64,000 bases of DNA from Paracoccaceae bacterium. GTDB taxonomy: Bacteria > Pseudomonadota > Alphaproteobacteria > Rhodobacterales > Rhodobacteraceae. The notes below the pieces were generated by a model. That model did not search any database, had not been told where the DNA came from, and was given only the letters and a program-made list of their open reading frames with translations. Shown here one piece after another: positions 1-7,699 of this stretch (position 1 is its first letter; each line of letters opens with the position of its first letter). Both the position numbers and the translations under genes were made by a program. The stretch covers positions 1 to 64,000 of the forward strand of contig CANNIA010000011.1 in the NCBI GenBank assembly GCA_947504705.1, read 5' to 3'.

Positions 1-430
1 CGATAATGGCGCGTCTTACATCGCTGGCGATCTGGCCGAATATCTTGCGGACAAGGGCATGAAACATATTCGCGGCGCGCCGATGCATCCACAAACGCAA
101 GGCAAAATCGAGAGATGGCATCAGACCCTCAAAAACCGCATCCTGCTGGAAAACTACTTCCTCGAAGGAGAGCTTGAAGCCGCCATCGCGGCCTTCATCG
201 ACCACTACAACAACCACCGCTACCACGAGAGCATCGGCAACCTAACGCCAGCAGATGTCTACTTCGGGCGCGGCGAAACCATCCTGGCTGAAAGGAGACG
301 CATCAAACACAAGACCATCCAAAACCGCCGCTTGAACCATCACCGTAAAGCAGCATAACCTGAACCCGATGAGCCAATGACCTCCGCTCCAAAATCACCG
401 CGGATGTTCCAAATCATTCGACGACGGACA
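1..430 (+). mobile_element. Right-hand part of an IS3-family insertion sequence, cut by the window start
   Basis: The stretch carries the 3' part of an IS3-type transposase and ends with a sequence (about 404-430, ending in ACGACGGACA) that looks like the outer end typical of such elements. The left end and OrfA lie outside the window, so the terminal inverted repeat cannot be matched. The exact right boundary is therefore inferred, not demonstrated. Confidence 0.5.
2..358 (+). CDS. IS3-family transposase OrfB, C-terminal part (5' end outside window)
   Basis: The reading frame is open from base 2 and gives 118 residues of an rve-type integrase core. The second Asp of the DDE triad is in DNGASYIAG at the very start, and the catalytic Glu is in QGKIERWHQTLKN. 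The tail NRRLNHHRKAA is basic. It would cut and join DNA ends during transposition of its element. The first catalytic Asp and the helix-turn-helix OrfA are missing only because the window begins here, so I cannot say whether the complete gene is intact. Confidence 0.85.
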   Translation, partial: DNGASYIAGDLAEYLADKGMKHIRGAPMHPQTQGKIERWHQTLKNRILLENYFLEGELEAAIAAFIDHYNNHRYHESIGNLTPADVYFGRGETILAERRRIKHKTIQNRRLNHHRKAA

Positions 431-583
431 GTGACCTTATGGACAAACTCCGCCGCCGCACAGCCGGCGGAGACGGATTACCCGAGAGTTAACTGCGCTT
501 TCTTTCCAACAGAACGAACTTGCGACATTGTAGGCCGTGGGCCCCCGCAACCAGTCTTTCGCTAAACGAGAACAGTACGTTAC

Positions 584-607
584 GCCGCCCCACGGGGCGG
601 CTTCGTC
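584..607 (+). terminator. GC-rich hairpin, possible terminator
   Basis: GCCGCCCC (584-591) pairs perfectly with GGGGCGGC (594-601) across a 2-base gap and is followed by TTCGTC. It lies between the two IS remnants. The short T-run makes termination plausible but not certain. The rest of 359-650 shows no gene. Confidence 0.4.
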
Positions 608-650
608 ATGTCTACATCCCGGACATTGCCACTGACCTGCCACTGGTCTT

Positions 651-1262
651 TCATCCGGCCACGACCGGAGCCCGGTGGTCATTTACGCCTGTTGGCGTGG
701 TTTGAGCAATCGCCCGGCGCGCGGAACTTTCATCGCGTGGAGCGGGTCGGGCGATTGCGGTGGTCAGGCGCAGGGCGAAGCCTGCGGGGGTCTGATAGCC
801 AAGGGCCGAATGAGGCCGCATGGTGTTATAGTCTGTCACCCAGGCCGCGATCAGATCGCGGGCATGCGCCAGGTTGCGGAACAGCGTTTCGTTCAGAAAT
901 TCGTCCCGCATCCTGCCGTTGAAACTCTCGATGAATCCGTTCTGCATGGGCTTGCCCGGGGCGATGTAGTGCCATTCGATCTTGTGCTCGGCGCACCACC
1001 TCAGGATGGCGTTCGAGGTCAGTTCCGTGCCGTTGTCCGACACGATCATTCCCGGCCTGCCGCGCCTTTCGATCAGGGTTGTCAGTTCCCGCGCCACGCG
1101 ACGGCCCGAGATCGAGGTGTCAGGGATCGCGGCCAGGCATTCCCGCGTGACGTCATCGACCACGTTCAGCACCCGAAACCGCCGCCCGCAGGCAAACTGA
1201 TCGTGGACGAAGTCCAGCGACCAGCGCGCGTTCGCGCGGGCTAGGGAAGAGTGCGCTGACAA
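651..1262 (-). pseudogene. IS3-family transposase OrfB remnant, N-terminally truncated
   Basis: About 203 codons match the integrase core of an IS3 OrfB that is different from the one at the window start. The triad is all present: Asp in RWSLDFVHD, Asp in IVSDNGTEL and Glu in [11 protein letters not shown] normal OrfB is roughly 270-290 residues. Here recognisable homology begins only around base 1240, the few codons before it look unrelated, and no OrfA is found upstream on the minus strand. This reads as a truncated, probably inactive copy. The upstream 1263-1526 interval holds no convincing gene and may be debris of another element. Confidence 0.75.
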
Positions 1263-1526
1263 GTATCAAGGTGGCGTTCATCGAAGTCCTGCTATTTGGA
1301 ACGGCAAGGAGTGATCGTGAAGGCCACTAGACCACTCTGAAGCCCCTCAAGCGGCGCGCTTTGCATCGTGGATTTAATGGTTACAGGCTCCAGATTTCTT
1401 GGCGCGCTGACGTCGGAATGATGGCGAGTCGCCTGACGCCCATCCCCTACTCCATCGAACGCCTCGCGTCGGCATAACGATGCCAAACACTCGATCTGTT
1501 ACCCCAAACGTTACCCGGAACGAAGA

Positions 1527-1557
1527 AGCCCCGCTCAAAGCGGGGCTCTTTTTCTTC
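1527..1557. terminator. Rho-independent terminator downstream of tRNA-Ala
   Basis: AGCCCCGCT (1527-1535) and AGCGGGGCT (1539-1547) form a perfect 9-bp stem with a CAA loop. On the plus strand it is followed by CTTTTTCTTCT, and on the minus strand by TTCTTCG. It lies 28 bases beyond the 3' end of the minus-strand tRNA gene and probably ends that transcript. It could work in both directions. Confidence 0.75.
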
Positions 1558-1574
1558 TAAGTCTTTGTTCTAGT

Positions 1575-1650
<76 letters not shown>

Positions 1651-1750
1651 GCCGGTTAGACCCGCGCATGGGCTGCGCGATGCCGGGTGTTTAGGGTAGC
1701 TGGCCAAGGCGTGCAAGGGGAAATATTCCCCGTTTACCCGGCCAGCTGCG

Positions 1751-2086
1751 TCAGACTTCTTCCTCGTCGCCGGGCACATCGGCCAGGTCGTCAAGCGATA
1801 CGGTGTCGTCGGCATCGTCTTCCAGAAGGTCGTCGTCCAGCTCGGTATCCGCAGTTGCGGCACCTTCCAGCATGACGTCTTCGGCTTCCATATCATCGAC
1901 CAGGACGTCGTCATCCTTCTCGGGGACAGGGCGCGAAATGACCGCGGCGGCCAGTTTGCGACGGACGGATTCGATATCCACGACCTCGCCCGTATAGGGG
2001 CTGACGATCGGGCTGCGGTTCAGGTCATAAAAGCGCTTGCCGGTGGTCGGGCAGATGCGCTTCGTGCCCCATTCTGCTTTGGGCAT
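1751..2086 (-). CDS. TIGR02300-family (FYDLN acid) protein
   Basis: The 111-residue product starts MPKAEWGTKRICPTTGKRFY and has the FYDLN motif with SPYTGE that defines this alphaproteobacterial family. After about residue 45 it turns into a long acidic tail (runs such as DDDLLEDDADD and GDEEEV). The function of the family is not established. The start at 2086 fits homologues and has AGGGATG upstream; an ATG at 2092 is possible. A much longer open frame exists upstream but is only antisense to the next genes. It lies between the tRNA and a divergent metallopeptidase gene. Confidence 0.88.
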   Translation of the reverse strand: MPKAEWGTKRICPTTGKRFYDLNRSPIVSPYTGEVVDIESVRRKLAAAVISRPVPEKDDDVLVDDMEAEDVMLEGAATADTELDDDLLEDDADDTVSLDDLADVPGDEEEV

Positions 2087-2209
2087 GGTCATCCCTATGA
2101 GTGGTGGGTAGCAAGAAAGCTGCCGCTTGCCACAGTGGCAGGCGAGTGTCAAAGCCTTTTGCTTGCTCAGGCAAATGGCTATGGTCCTGACAGGTTTCAA
2201 GGGGTTTTC

Positions 2210-2902
2210 ATGCCGGTTCTTCCAGGCCCGCCGCCGGTCGAGGTGCATCTGAAGCGTTCGGCCCGGGCTCGGCGATTCTCGCTGCGGATCTCGCGGCTGG
2301 ATGGGAAGGTCACATTGTCGATGCCACTGCGCGCACGTGAGGGCGAAGCGCTGGCTTTCCTGCGCGGGCAAGAGGGCTGGCTGCGCGAGACTTTGGCCAC
2401 GATGCCTGACTCGGCGGTGCAGCCCATCGGGATCGGTTCGCGTATCCTGGTCGAAGGGCGCGAGCTTCTGCTGGCCCCGGGAGCCGGCCGCAGTATCCGG
2501 GTCGAGGGCGAGATGCTGCTGGTCCCCGGCGATCCCGCCGCCGCCGGGGCAAGGGTCGCGGCCTGGGCGAAGGTTCTCGCCCGCGACCGGTTGGCGAAGG
2601 CCTCGACCCATTATGCCGGGCTGGTCGGGCGCAGCTATTCCAGCCTTGCCCTGCGCGATACACGGTCCCGCTGGGGCTCCTGCTCGCCCGAGGGGCGGCT
2701 GATGTATTCCTGGCGGCTGATCCTGGCCCCGCCCTTGGTGCTGGACTATGTCGCCGCCCATGAGGTCGCCCATCTGGTCGAGATGAACCATTCCCCCGCC
2801 TATTGGGCGGTGGTCAGCCGGATCTGTCCCGGCTGGCAGGCCCATCGCGCCTGGCTGCATGAACATGGCCAAGCGCTGCACCGTCTGCGGTTTCAGGATT
2901 GA
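2210..2902 (+). CDS. YgjP/SprT-like zinc metallopeptidase (M48-related, DUF45)
   Basis: A 230-residue protein with the zinc site HEVAHLVEMNHS (HExxH plus a downstream His) near residue 182 and the preceding RSRWGSCS motif typical of YgjP-like peptidases. It has no signal peptide, so it is predicted to be cytosolic; substrates of this family are unknown. I chose ATG 2210 because AAGGGG lies just upstream and conservation begins there; the open frame extends 25 codons further up. The stop is 3 bases before the GntR start, so the two genes are probably co-transcribed. Confidence 0.85.
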   Translation: MPVLPGPPPVEVHLKRSARARRFSLRISRLDGKVTLSMPLRAREGEALAFLRGQEGWLRETLATMPDSAVQPIGIGSRILVEGRELLLAPGAGRSIRVEGEMLLVPGDPAAAGARVAAWAKVLARDRLAKASTHYAGLVGRSYSSLALRDTRSRWGSCSPEGRLMYSWRLILAPPLVLDYVAAHEVAHLVEMNHSPAYWAVVSRICPGWQAHRAWLHEHGQALHRLRFQD

Positions 2903-2905
2903 CCC

Positions 2906-3583
2906 ATGGGCCTTGCGGGTGCTTCCCTGCAGCCCATGCTGACACCCCGACCCCCAGACCCCAACGCTTCGGCCCATGAACGGGTGTATCGCTCGCTCCG
3001 CCAGCAGGTCATGCACGGCGAGATGGACCCCGGCCAGTCGCTGACCCTGCGGGGCTTGGGCAAGACCTACAGCGTCTCGATGACCCCCGCGCGTGAGGCG
3101 GTGCGGCGGTTGGTCGCCGAAGGGGCGCTGACGCTGTCCTCCTCGGGCCGGATTTCGACGCCGGAGCTGACCCCGGAACGGATCGAGGAGCTGGCTGCGA
3201 TCCGGGCGCTGCTGGAGCCTGAAATGGCCGCCCGTGCCCTTCCGCGCGCCCATTTCGCGCTGGTCGAGCGGTTGTCGGCGATCAATCAGGCGAACATGGA
3301 GGCGGCCCTGAAGGGGGACGCCGTGACCTATGTTCGCACCAACCTGGAGTTTCACCGGACCCTCTACCTGCGCGCCCAGACCCCGGCGATGCTGGCGATG
3401 TGTGAGACGGTCTGGCTGCAACTGGGGCCGACCATGCGGGCGGTCTATGCAAGGCTGAAACGGCGGGAGGCACCGACGCATCACCGGGTGATTCTGGCGG
3501 CCTTGAAGGCGGGGGACGAGCCGGGGCTGCGGCTGGCCGTGCGGACCGACGTGACCCAGGGGCTGCGGCATCTGGCGGGGTGA
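2906..3583 (+). CDS. GntR-family transcriptional regulator (FadR/FCD subfamily)
   Basis: 225 residues. The N-terminal winged helix-turn-helix covers about residues 22-90 (AHERVYRSLRQQVMHGEMDPG, then MTPAREAVRRLVAEGAL). A C-terminal all-helical FCD ligand domain follows (ALLEPEMAARA ... NLEFHRTLYLRA). It would bind an operator and respond to a small carboxylate-type effector. The effector and targets cannot be read from the sequence. The ATG at 2906 has AGGA upstream and follows the peptidase stop closely; an internal ATG at 2939 is an alternative. Confidence 0.85.
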   Translation: MGLAGASLQPMLTPRPPDPNASAHERVYRSLRQQVMHGEMDPGQSLTLRGLGKTYSVSMTPAREAVRRLVAEGALTLSSSGRISTPELTPERIEELAAIRALLEPEMAARALPRAHFALVERLSAINQANMEAALKGDAVTYVRTNLEFHRTLYLRAQTPAMLAMCETVWLQLGPTMRAVYARLKRREAPTHHRVILAALKAGDEPGLRLAVRTDVTQGLRHLAG

Positions 3584-3683
3584 GTGTCCACGGCGGGCAG
3601 ATTCGGAAGCTGTAGGAAAAGCAAGGGGTTGAGTGTGGGCGTTAGGGATTTGGTAGCGATCACGCGCCAAAGCCGGAGTTGTG

Positions 3684-3899
3684 TTATTCCAGTCTGGTCA
3701 GACGAGCAGCACCCCCGCCGTGGTAGGAACTGTCTGGATAATCCCACCGCCAGCATTCTCCGGTAGCGTCGTCGACAAGAACAGAAATCCAGCCGGATGG
3801 GTCGGTCCAAACCCGCCGAAGCGTAAGGCGTTTCTGGTCGGCCTCTGGTCCATTTAACACAGTCTGCAGTTCTTTCTCCACAAAGCTGGAAGATACCAT
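3684..3899 (-). CDS. Small Imm27-like protein (orphan immunity-type)
   Basis: A 71-residue frame. Its C-terminal half, WTDPSGWISVLVDD then CWRWDYPDSSYHGGG and RLTRLE, looks like the end of Imm27-type immunity proteins (W..YP.S..HGGG..L). The first about 25 residues are not recognisable. No toxin, polymorphic-toxin cassette or secretion gene is adjacent. It is either an orphan immunity gene or a diverged relative with another role. The start is uncertain: an in-frame stop lies 27 bases upstream of ATG 3899, and there is no strong ribosome binding site. Confidence 0.5.
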   Translation of the reverse strand: MVSSSFVEKELQTVLNGPEADQKRLTLRRVWTDPSGWISVLVDDATGECWRWDYPDSSYHGGGAARLTRLE

Positions 3900-4237
3900 C
3901 CGAGCAAAATTTGTCTTTCATCTTACCAGAGAAACAGCGGTTTCTTGGCGTAATGGACTTGTGGTCGATCTTTTGCCCGGAATTATGGGCGAAGCCCGCC
4001 GGGCAGCGCCCGACCGCCTCCTCGGGCGGGCGCTTTGCAACGTCAGCCTGCAGAACTTCGGTGGGACGGGTTGCACCATAAAGGGCCTAGAACTGCGGTT
4101 GCTCGCCCACCCGGCGGTCGGGCGTTGCCCTCTGTCTTGATGTTCGGTGCATCCTTGCACAGAAGCCCCACGCATTTGCGCCTTGGCGCGGGAGCTCTAC
4201 TGCCCCATCTTCTACTCAACGCAATCAGGAGACTGCC
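3900..4237. other. Gene-free stretch upstream of the pirin gene
   Basis: No convincing coding frame is seen on either strand. The only structure noted is a weak stem, AGCGCCCG (4005-4012) with CGGGCGCT (4027-4034), followed by TTT. It may hold the pirin promoter, but I cannot place -35/-10 boxes with confidence. Confidence 0.4.
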
Positions 4238-5149
4238 ATGTCCATCCGCCCCGTCATCGAGACCCGCCGCGCCCAGCCCGCCATCGAAGGGGCAGGCGTG
4301 CATCTGCATCGGGCCTTCGGGTTCCGCGACCCCTCGGAGCTGGACCCGTTCCTGATGTTCGACGATTTCCGCGGCGACCATCCGCGCGATTACTCGGCGG
4401 GGTTCCCGTGGCATCCGCATCGGGGGATCGAGACCATTACCTACGTTTTGGCCGGGACGGTGGAGCATGGCGATTCGCTTGGCAACAAGGGGACCCTCGG
4501 GCCGGGGTCGCTGCAGCTGATGACGGCGGGGCGGGGCATTCTGCATCAGGAGATGCCGAAGGGCGATGCCAAGGGGCGGATGCATGGCTTTCAGTTGTGG
4601 GGCAATTTGCCGAAGGCACTGAAGATGACCGCGCCGCGCTATCAGGACATGTCGTCCGAGGCGCTGCCGGAGCGGCAGGAGGATGATGGCACCTCGATCC
4701 GCGTGGTAATCGGAGATTATCGCGGGGTGAGAAGCCCGGTGGATGGGATTGCGGCGGACCCGCAGTATCTGGATATCTTCGTGCCTGCGGGAAAGCGGAA
4801 GAGCTTCAAGATCGACACGCGGCGACGGGCATTTGCCTATGTATTTGAAGGTGCAGGGAATTTCCGCGATGCCGCGCGGCCCGAGGGTGTGCTGCTGGAA
4901 AAGGAAGTGAACGGCCGCGAGGTCAACATTCGTGACCTTTCCGGCAACAGGACGCTGGTCCGCTTTGGCGCGGGCGACGAGGTGACGGTGACGGCAGGGC
5001 CAGATGGGGTGCGGTTCCTGCTGATCTCTGGCGCGCCGATTGAGGAACCCGTGGCTTGGGCCGGGCCGATCGTGATGAACACGGAAGCAGAACTGCGGGA
5101 GGCTTTTGCCGAGTTGCGTAACGGGACGTTTATTCGGCCGGGGCATTGA
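4238..5149 (+). CDS. Pirin family protein (bicupin)
   Basis: 303 residues with the pirin signature: the N-terminal cupin has FPWHPHRGIETITYVLAG and MTAGRGILHQEMP, supplying the His/His/Glu metal ligands. A second cupin follows (about 180-290) with the pirin C-terminal domain (FAYVFEGAGNF). Pirins bind iron; some have quercetin dioxygenase activity and others act in redox-linked regulation, so the role here is open. The start has AGGAG 10 bases upstream. It converges on lpdA with a hairpin between. Confidence 0.9.
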   Translation: MSIRPVIETRRAQPAIEGAGVHLHRAFGFRDPSELDPFLMFDDFRGDHPRDYSAGFPWHPHRGIETITYVLAGTVEHGDSLGNKGTLGPGSLQLMTAGRGILHQEMPKGDAKGRMHGFQLWGNLPKALKMTAPRYQDMSSEALPERQEDDGTSIRVVIGDYRGVRSPVDGIAADPQYLDIFVPAGKRKSFKIDTRRRAFAYVFEGAGNFRDAARPEGVLLEKEVNGREVNIRDLSGNRTLVRFGAGDEVTVTAGPDGVRFLLISGAPIEEPVAWAGPIVMNTEAELREAFAELRNGTFIRPGH

Positions 5150-5158
5150 CGCTGGACC

Positions 5159-5212
5159 CCGGGGGCGCTGCCCCCGGACCCCCGGGATATTTGGAAACAG
5201 AAGAAAGCCGGG
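5159..5212. repeat. Intergenic hairpin plus GATATTTGG-GAAGAAAG tail (terminator-like repeat)
   Basis: CCGGGGG (5159-5165) pairs with CCCCCGG (5171-5177), followed by CCCCCGGGATATTTGGAAACAGAAGAAAG. It sits between convergent pirin and lpdA and can terminate both. Very similar tails (GGTATTTGGCGAAGAGAAAG at about 20098-20117, and GATAACTGGAGAAGAGAAAG at about 31410-31430) follow hairpins in two other gene junctions of this window. It is therefore a recurring intergenic element. Confidence 0.65.
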
Positions 5213-5227
5213 TTTCTCGCGAAACTG

Positions 5228-6616
5228 TCAGGCGTGGATCGCGCCGTCGCCGCAGGCAAGGGCGGCTTCGCGGACCGCTTCGCTATAGGTCGGGTGGGCG
5301 TGGCAGGTCAGGGCCAGATCCTGCGCTGAGGCACCGAATTCCATCGCGACGCAAACCTCATGGATCAGATCGCCTGCCGCCGGGCCGATGATGTGGCAGC
5401 CGAGGATGCGGTCGGTGTCCTTGTCGGCCAGGATCTTCACGAAACCCTCGGCCTGGAAGATCGCCTTGGCGCGGGCGTTGCCCATGAAGGGGAACTTGCC
5501 CACCTTGTAGGCGCGGCCTTCGGCTTTCAGCTGTTCCTCGGTCTGGCCGACATTGGCGACTTCGGGCGACGTATAGATCACGCCGGGGATCACACCATAG
5601 TTCACGTGGCCATGCTTGCCCGCCATGATTTCGGCCAGTGCCATGCCTTCGTCTTCGGCCTTGTGGGCCAGCATCGGGCCCGCGATGGCATCGCCGATGG
5701 CGTATAGGCCCTTGATATTGGTCATGAAGTGGTCGTCGGTCTTGACCGTGCCGCGCGGGCCCATCTCAACCCCAAGGGCCTCCAGCCCAAGGCCTTGGGT
5801 GTAGGGTTTGCGCCCCGTTGCGACAAGGACGACATCGGCGTCAAGGCTGGCTTCGGTGTCGTTCTTCTTCAGCTTCCAGGTGACCGTGGCACCGGTCTTG
5901 GTCTTGGTCACTGACTGCACCGCCGCGCCCAGAACGAACTTAAGTCCTTGTTTTGAAAGGATACGCTGGAAGCTTTTCGCGACTTCCGCGTCCATTCCAG
6001 GGGTGATCGCGTCCAGGTATTCGACCACGGTGACCTCGGTGCCAAGCCGGGCATAGACAGACCCCATTTCAAGCCCGATCACGCCCGCGCCGATGACGAC
6101 CATGGATTTCGGCGGTTTCGCAAGGGTCAGTGCGCCAGTGGAGGTGACCACGGTCTCCTCATCCACGGTAACGCCGGGGAGAGTAGAGGCCTCGGAACCC
6201 GTTGCAATCACTATGTTTTTTGCGGTGTGAACCTCGTCGCCCACTTTCACCTGACCGGCTGAGGGGATGCTGCCCCAGCCTTTCAGCCAGGTGACCTTGT
6301 TCTTCTTGAACAGGAATTCGATCCCCTTGGTGTTGCCCGAAACGACATCGTCCTTGTAGGCCTGCATCTTGGCCCAGTCGACCGTGGGGGCAGCCCCAAT
6401 CAGGCCCATTTTCTCAAAGTTTTCATGGGTTTCGTGCAGCAAGTGGGTCGCGTGAAGCATCGCCTTGGACGGGATGCAGCCGACGTTCAGGCAGGTGCCG
6501 CCCAAAGTCTCGCGCCCTTCGACCACCGCGACTTTCAGGCCCAGTTGGGCGGCGCGGATGGCGCAGACATAGCCGCCGGGGCCAGCGCCGAGGATGATGG
6601 TGTCAAAGTCTGCCAT
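5228..6616 (-). CDS. lpdA: Dihydrolipoyl dehydrogenase (E3)
   Basis: 462 residues, the usual length. It reoxidises dihydrolipoyl groups of 2-oxo acid dehydrogenase complexes, passing electrons via FAD to NAD+. Seen are the FAD-binding [19 protein letters not shown], the redox-active disulfide [13 protein letters not shown], the NAD-binding [20 protein letters not shown], and the C-terminal base motif [15 protein letters not shown]. The start is the ATG with AAGGAAATTGACC upstream; the open frame continues about 25 codons further through a repeat and is not coding there. As the E3 of the odhB/sucA complex it is the last gene of that block. Confidence 0.97.
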   Translation of the reverse strand: MADFDTIILGAGPGGYVCAIRAAQLGLKVAVVEGRETLGGTCLNVGCIPSKAMLHATHLLHETHENFEKMGLIGAAPTVDWAKMQAYKDDVVSGNTKGIEFLFKKNKVTWLKGWGSIPSAGQVKVGDEVHTAKNIVIATGSEASTLPGVTVDEETVVTSTGALTLAKPPKSMVVIGAGVIGLEMGSVYARLGTEVTVVEYLDAITPGMDAEVAKSFQRILSKQGLKFVLGAAVQSVTKTKTGATVTWKLKKNDTEASLDADVVLVATGRKPYTQGLGLEALGVEMGPRGTVKTDDHFMTNIKGLYAIGDAIAGPMLAHKAEDEGMALAEIMAGKHGHVNYGVIPGVIYTSPEVANVGQTEEQLKAEGRAYKVGKFPFMGNARAKAIFQAEGFVKILADKDTDRILGCHIIGPAAGDLIHEVCVAMEFGASAQDLALTCHAHPTYSEAVREAALACGDGAIHA

Positions 6617-6649
6617 GGTCAATTTCCTTGGTTTCGGCCGGTTCCGGCG

Positions 6650-6693
6650 GTCTTCATTCCGTCTTCCATGTGTCTTCCATCCGTCTTCCACCT
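6650..6693. repeat. Four tandem 11-bp repeats upstream of lpdA
   Basis: GTCTTCATT (6650), GTCTTCCAT (6661), GTCTTCCAT (6672) and GTCTTCCAC (6683) recur at exactly 11-bp steps, each followed by two variable bases. They lie 34-77 bases upstream of the lpdA start, between lpdA and the MAPEG gene. One-helical-turn spacing suggests either a multi-copy protein site or slipped-strand duplication in the leader. Confidence 0.7.
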
Positions 6694-6718
6694 GGTCTTG
6701 CGCACGGCGTTAAGGATT

Positions 6719-7114
6719 TCAGACGAGGGCGGCGATCAGCATGATTACGGTAGCAAGCAAGCCTACGCCCCAGATCGCGGAACGCCAAGGGCGCAGGCCT
6801 GCGGCATAGGCGGGGATATAGAGGACGCGGGCCGCGAGGTAGGTCCAGGCGGCGGTTTGGGTGGTTTCGGTCGACTGGTTGCCAAGGGTCACGACCACCA
6901 CCGCGAGGGTGAAGAGGATCAGGCCTTCGAAATGGTTGTTCATTGCGCGTTGCAGGCGGCCGGTCAGGGTTGAGAGCGGCCTTGGCGGCGGCGTGTCGCG
7001 GGGGCTGGAGGTGTAGGCGACGCCAAGCTCGATATTGGCGGGGATGGCGAAGGCCGCGTATTGGGCGACCTGCAGGAGACCGGCAAGGGCGAGGGCGGTG
7101 AGTTCGGCGGTCAT
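6719..7114 (-). CDS. MAPEG family membrane protein
   Basis: 131 residues with four hydrophobic segments (about 5-25, 55-85, 90-105, 112-130) and the pattern NIELGVAYTSSPRD ... RLQRAMNNHFEGLILFTLAVVVV, which is typical of the bacterial MAPEG family (glutathione-transferase-like membrane proteins). The role in bacteria is unknown. The start overlaps the stop of the upstream gene as ATGA, indicating translational coupling; the longer upstream frame is not used. The gene sits at the corresponding place between odhB and lpdA in related genomes. Confidence 0.88.
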   Translation of the reverse strand: MTAELTALALAGLLQVAQYAAFAIPANIELGVAYTSSPRDTPPPRPLSTLTGRLQRAMNNHFEGLILFTLAVVVVTLGNQSTETTQTAAWTYLAARVLYIPAYAAGLRPWRSAIWGVGLLATVIMLIAALV

Positions 7115-7581
7115 TCGAAAGCCCCGGGAAGCTGGGCGGCAAGCTCGGTAAAGTCGCGGCGGGACCAGTGCTGGAACCACTGGTCTTGCGCGGCGCAGAA
7201 GTGCTGGATGTCGGCGAAGGGGGCGTCTTCTGGGGGCAGCAGGTTTTCGGGTGCGGCTGCGGTGGTGAAGGCGGTGATGGCCTCGGGCGGGATGTTTTGG
7301 GCGGTCAGAAGTGTGACGGCCGCAGCGATATCGGCTTGCCAGAAATCGAGGGCGGTCTGGTGGTTTTCTGCGTCCAGTGCCGTGCAGGTCAGAAAGACGC
7401 GCTGGTCAGAGATCGCCCGCGACAGCAGGATATCAGCGGCGGGGGTGCCGGTGGGGATGACTTGGGCGGGGGTGCCGGTGGGGATGACTTGGGCGAGGGT
7501 GGGGGTGGTGAGGAGGAGGGTGAGGAGAGGTGCGGCCAGCCATGGTGCGCCATGAATGCACACCCTACGGGGACGCCCCAT
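7111..7581 (-). CDS. Secreted protein of unknown function between odhB and lpdA
   Basis: About 156 residues from ATG 7581, beginning with a signal peptide (hydrophobic core LAAPLLTLLLTTPTLA, cleavage before QVIP). An alternative ATG at 7629 adds 16 residues before the same signal. The mature N-terminus carries a duplicated nonapeptide AQVIPTGTP encoded by a 27-bp perfect tandem repeat. The remainder (LSRAISDQRVFLTCTALD ... FADIQHFCAAQDQWFQHW) is not recognised; it has two Cys. The codons before the hydrophobic core come from a REP-like element. It overlaps the MAPEG start by 4 bases. Confidence 0.6.
   Translation of the reverse strand: MGRPRRVCIHGAPWLAAPLLTLLLTTPTLAQVIPTGTPAQVIPTGTPAADILLSRAISDQRVFLTCTALDAENHQTALDFWQADIAAAVTLLTAQNIPPEAITAFTTAAAPENLLPPEDAPFADIQHFCAAQDQWFQHWSRRDFTELAAQLPGAFE
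7441..7494. repeat. 27-bp perfect tandem duplication inside a secreted-protein gene
   Basis: The 27-base unit beginning GGGGGTGCCGGTGGGG is present twice without mismatch (7441-7467 and 7468-7494). It is in frame and encodes AQVIPTGTP twice at the mature N-terminus. It is long enough to expand or contract by slippage. Confidence 0.9.
7544..7568 (-). repeat. REP-like element, copy a (inside the signal-peptide codons)
   Basis: Read on the minus strand: GTAG, then GGTGTGC ... GCGCACC, a stem with one mismatch and a 7-base loop. The 5' GTAG tetranucleotide next to an imperfect hairpin is the hallmark of REP sequences mobilised by RAYT (IS200/IS605-like) transposases. This copy falls within the coding region for the n-region of the secreted protein. 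Confidence 0.6.
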
Positions 7582-7641
7582 CCCACGAGGGGAGGCGGTT
7601 GTCGCGGCGGTGGGGGTGGGGTGAGTCATGGGGTGGCTTTC

Positions 7642-7663
7642 GTAGGGTGCGCTACAGCGCACC
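7642..7663 (+). repeat. REP-like element, copy b
   Basis: GTAG followed by GGTGCGC-TACA-GCGCACC, a perfect 7-bp stem with a 4-base loop. It is in inverted orientation to copy c 14 bases away, like a BIME pair. It lies in the gap between two small genes. Confidence 0.65.
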
Positions 7664-7677
7664 GTTTGCAAGGGTGG

Positions 7678-7699
7678 GGTGCGCTGTAGCTCACCTTAC
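7678..7699 (-). repeat. REP-like element, copy c (overlaps a stop codon)
   Basis: Minus strand: GTAA, then GGTGAGC-TACA-GCGCACC, the same stem as copy b with one mismatch. The TAA of the neighbouring 157-residue protein gene is formed by the GTAA tetranucleotide itself, so the element marks the exact end of that gene. Confidence 0.6.

Noticed and set aside
1292-1486. 64-codon minus-strand frame upstream of the truncated transposase
   Set aside because: No domain and no ribosome binding site; the sequence looks like the end of some insertion element rather than a protein gene.
2087-3670. Long minus-strand open frame running upstream of the TIGR02300 gene
   Set aside because: It is antisense to the metallopeptidase and GntR genes, whose motifs are clear, and shows the His/Arg/Gln-rich composition of a shadow frame; only the last 111 codons are real.
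4043-5146. 367-codon minus-strand frame opposite pirin
   Set aside because: Pirin motifs on the plus strand are unambiguous and the antisense product has no domain.
7061-7689. Plus-strand Gly-rich frames opposite the secreted protein and MAPEG genes
   Set aside because: Composition is typical of antisense GC-rich DNA; the minus-strand frames have a signal peptide and ATGA coupling.
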